Of a DNA stretch of 20,084 bases, positions 18,011 through 20,084 are shown one piece after another. Location of the stretch: positions 1-20,084 of the forward strand of contig JBAZXZ010000009.1 in NCBI GenBank assembly GCA_041659565.1, written 5' to 3'. The position numbers and the translations under genes were made by a program. The notes beneath the pieces were generated by a model. It was given only the letters and a program-made list of their open reading frames with translations, made no database searches and was not told where the DNA came from. Within the stretch, counting starts at the first letter, position 1. The number at the start of each line of letters is the position of its first letter. The stretch comes from Altimarinus sp041659565 (GTDB taxonomy: Bacteria; Patescibacteriota; Gracilibacteria; BD1-5; UBA6164).

Positions 18011-19530
18011 GTGTCTTCTTTTTCATCCGTTACATGATTTTTTATGGCCCAATAGAGTATATAAATTATTACAATTCAAAAAATTATAAAAAATCACATA
18101 TAACTAAGTTCTGTAAGGATAATTCAACCAAAAAATAATCATAAAACATTAGCAAGATTTTGGAGTAATTTTAAAGGAGCGGCAGAAGCATTCGCATCTA
18201 TTTCTTTTAGATTGTTATAGCTAGCAAAAGCTTTATTATAAAATTCTAGAAATCAGGCCTGAGATAGTGTCATACAAGCTGCATATCATATACTATTTAT
18301 TATAGCTAATCATAATATTAGAAGTACATTTTTACTATCTGAAAATATTCACATTAATAAAAGTGATAATCAAGATAATACTAATCATATATTAGAAATA
18401 ATAGGGATTCAAAATTTGTCTGATAATTTACTAAAATATCCTTGTAATCAAAATGCAGGTATCGCTATTATTCAAAGTAAAAAATATCATTTTCATTGCC
18501 ACAGAGAGTCAAGATATTTTATTAGAAATGTAGATGCGAAAGTATCCCAAAATGAAAATGTTATAAATATAACTATTGTCCAATATATAATTATTGGATT
18601 ATTTATATTAGTTAAAACCTTATAAGTTATTATAAATTCTTTTTTTGTTAGTTCCAAAAGCATTTTAAAATTCAATCAAGATTTAATTGTTAAAGGTTTT
18701 AAAAATATATATTTAGAATTATTAATTATATTTTTTAATTCTATTTTTGTTACAGATCTTACAGCAGAGTCTTTTATATTTAAACTCATATTTTTGAGAT
18801 TATTTTTATCAAAAAGTACCCTAAATTTATAAATATCTTGTAGAGTTATAGTTTTTTCTGAATTATCAAAAAAATTGAGAGTAAAATAAATTATTAAAAT
18901 TATTATAAAAATAGTAAGAAATATTATAAAATTTTCATTGAATGTTAAGATGATTCATGCTAATATTAATCATAAAAAAGCTCAAATTCAAGTAGCAATA
19001 TTTTTTTGAGCTAATAAAGAGATATATTGATTATGATTAGCATTGTTTAATATGTAAGATATCAAAGTCACTTCTTGAAGTTCTTTTGTTAATCAATAAC
19101 AAAAAGAAGCAATTAAAAGTAAAAATATATTAAATCAGTTTCATAAGAAAAATTCTAAAGCGGTTGTAATTATTCACATATTATCAGGAGTGACAGCATC
19201 TTTTATAAAATCACTTATTTGAAGAGTAAAATTTATAAATATTAGCATTGCAATTATTTCAGATATATAAGATATTATAAATAAAGTTTTTGGTCTAAAA
19301 TATTTTTGAATTATTCATATAGGTATATCAAGTAAAAATGAAAATAAATTTCAAATTCCTAGAAAAAATCAAACTAGAGCAACTGATTTTAATTGAAAGG
19401 TGAAAAAGAAAAAAACACTAAAATGAAAAATCATCCAAATAAGATTAGAAACAACTGTATTTAGAAATAAGTTTCTTTCTCTTATTGGACTAAGTTCTTT
19501 ATCAGCAGATATTATAGCAAGTTCAGACAT
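17968..19530 (-). CDS. MFS-like 12-helix membrane transporter
   Basis: 520 residues with TGA as Gly; ATG at 19530, TAA stop inside a palindromic element. Hydrophobic segments lie at about 26-46, 50-70, 82-102, 120-143, 180-197 and 200-220. A charged loop at about 221-310 is followed by six more segments from 313 to 494, the 6+6 arrangement of the major facilitator superfamily. LLDIPIGIIQKYFRPK (66-81) resembles the conserved MFS loop 2-3. The substrate is unknown. Conserved with its tandem paralog is the stretch YNNLKEIDANASAAP in the last extramembrane loop. Oddity: the last ~14 residues (TVILSDSEE and a short tail) are encoded by the repeat element, whereas the paralog ends soon after its last helix. 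It starts 26 bases after the upstream paralog's stop and is probably in one operon with it. Confidence 0.8.
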
Positions 19531-19556
19531 AATAAATTAATTATTTTAAAGTTATA

Positions 19557-20084
19557 TTATTGTAAATCAGCTTTTATAGTTTTTCTATTTTTTAAGGTCC
19601 AGAAAGCAAGGTATGTAATAAAACCTCAAAATATTATAAAAAATCAAACATACTGCAAACTAGCTAATATTAATCATCAAAAGAATAATCAAAGTACATT
19701 TGCTATATTTTGAATTATTTTATAAGGAGCTGCTGAAGCATTCGCATCTATTTCTTTTAAATTATTATAGTTTGCAAAAGCTTTATTATATGATTCTAAA
19801 AATAAAGACTGAGAAATGCTCATACAGATTGCATATCATACACTATTTATTACAGCTAATGACATTAATAATAAAATATTTTTACTATCTGCAAAAACTC
19901 ACATAAACAATAAAGATAATCATGATATTACAAGTCAAATATTTGTCATATTATATGTTCAATATTTTATTGCCATTTTACTAAAAAAATCTTGTAATCA
20001 AAAGGCAGGAATTGCAATAATTCAAAGTAATACATATCATCATCAGTTCCATAAACTATCTAAAAATGCTATCAAAAAAGTTAA
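19557..20084 (-). CDS. MFS-like membrane transporter, paralog (C-terminal part only)
   Basis: 175 residues of the C-terminal part, TAA stop, TGA read as Gly; the start lies beyond the window's right edge. It is clearly homologous to the last ~180 residues of the gene at 17968-19530. Shared are FLDSLWNGGGYVLLGIIAIP against YLDSLWQGKGYFLLGIIAIP, FANYNNLKEIDANASAAP, and NIANVLGLFFGG near the end. It covers about the last five or six membrane helices. It ends with LKNRKTIKADLQ shortly after the last helix, without the repeat-derived tail of its neighbour. Function and substrate are unknown. Confidence 0.82.

Noticed and set aside
18416..18675. Overlapping short frames on both strands near 18416-18675
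   Set aside because: The minus-strand one is an internal piece of the MFS-like gene between TGA codons. The plus-strand one is its antisense shadow.
1..20084. Widespread pseudogenes from frequent in-frame TGA
   Set aside because: The TGAs align with conserved glycines in intact enzymes, and frames never break at TAA or TAG. This is code reassignment, not decay.

Overview
The window is A+T-rich bacterial DNA that reads coherently only if UGA is translated as glycine (translation table 25). With TGA as a stop, every long gene breaks into short pieces. With TGA as Gly, twelve complete genes and two edge-truncated genes appear, all ending in TAA or TAG, and conserved glycines in FtsH, G6PD, 6PGDH, 6-phosphogluconolactonase and DedA fall on TGA codons. 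This code is known from Absconditabacteria (SR1) and Gracilibacteria (BD1-5/GN02) of the Candidate Phyla Radiation. I cannot tell which of the two this is. No start codon is preceded by a clear Shine-Dalgarno sequence.

Layout. (1) Positions 1-5941, plus strand: two copies of a two-gene module. Each has a large secreted protein with a type IV prepilin-like N-terminus and a leucine-rich-repeat (LRR) body, followed 26-27 bases later by a small coiled-coil lipoprotein. The first LRR protein enters from outside the window and has three cap-LRR-tail units. The second is complete, with one unit. (2) Positions 5958-9794, minus strand: gnd, zwf and pgl, the whole oxidative pentose phosphate branch, which makes NADPH and ribulose 5-phosphate. 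(3) Positions 9982-17928, plus strand: ftsH, a 967-residue protein of unknown function, a 101-residue hypothetical, a DedA-family membrane protein, a Nudix-like protein and a MurD-type ligase. (4) Positions 17968-20084, minus strand: two tandem MFS-like 12-helix membrane proteins, the upstream one cut by the window end.

A dispersed palindromic element of about 90 bp (three full copies, one half copy) lies between gnd and zwf, between zwf and pgl, inside the pgl reading frame, and between murD and the MFS-like gene, where it supplies the stop codons of both genes. It behaves like the Rickettsia palindromic elements that insert in frame into genes. This element and the duplicated pilin-LRR/lipoprotein module are the most unusual items here. 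The module looks like a diversifiable cell-surface recognition system, which would fit the epibiotic or predatory life of these bacteria, but that role is inference.
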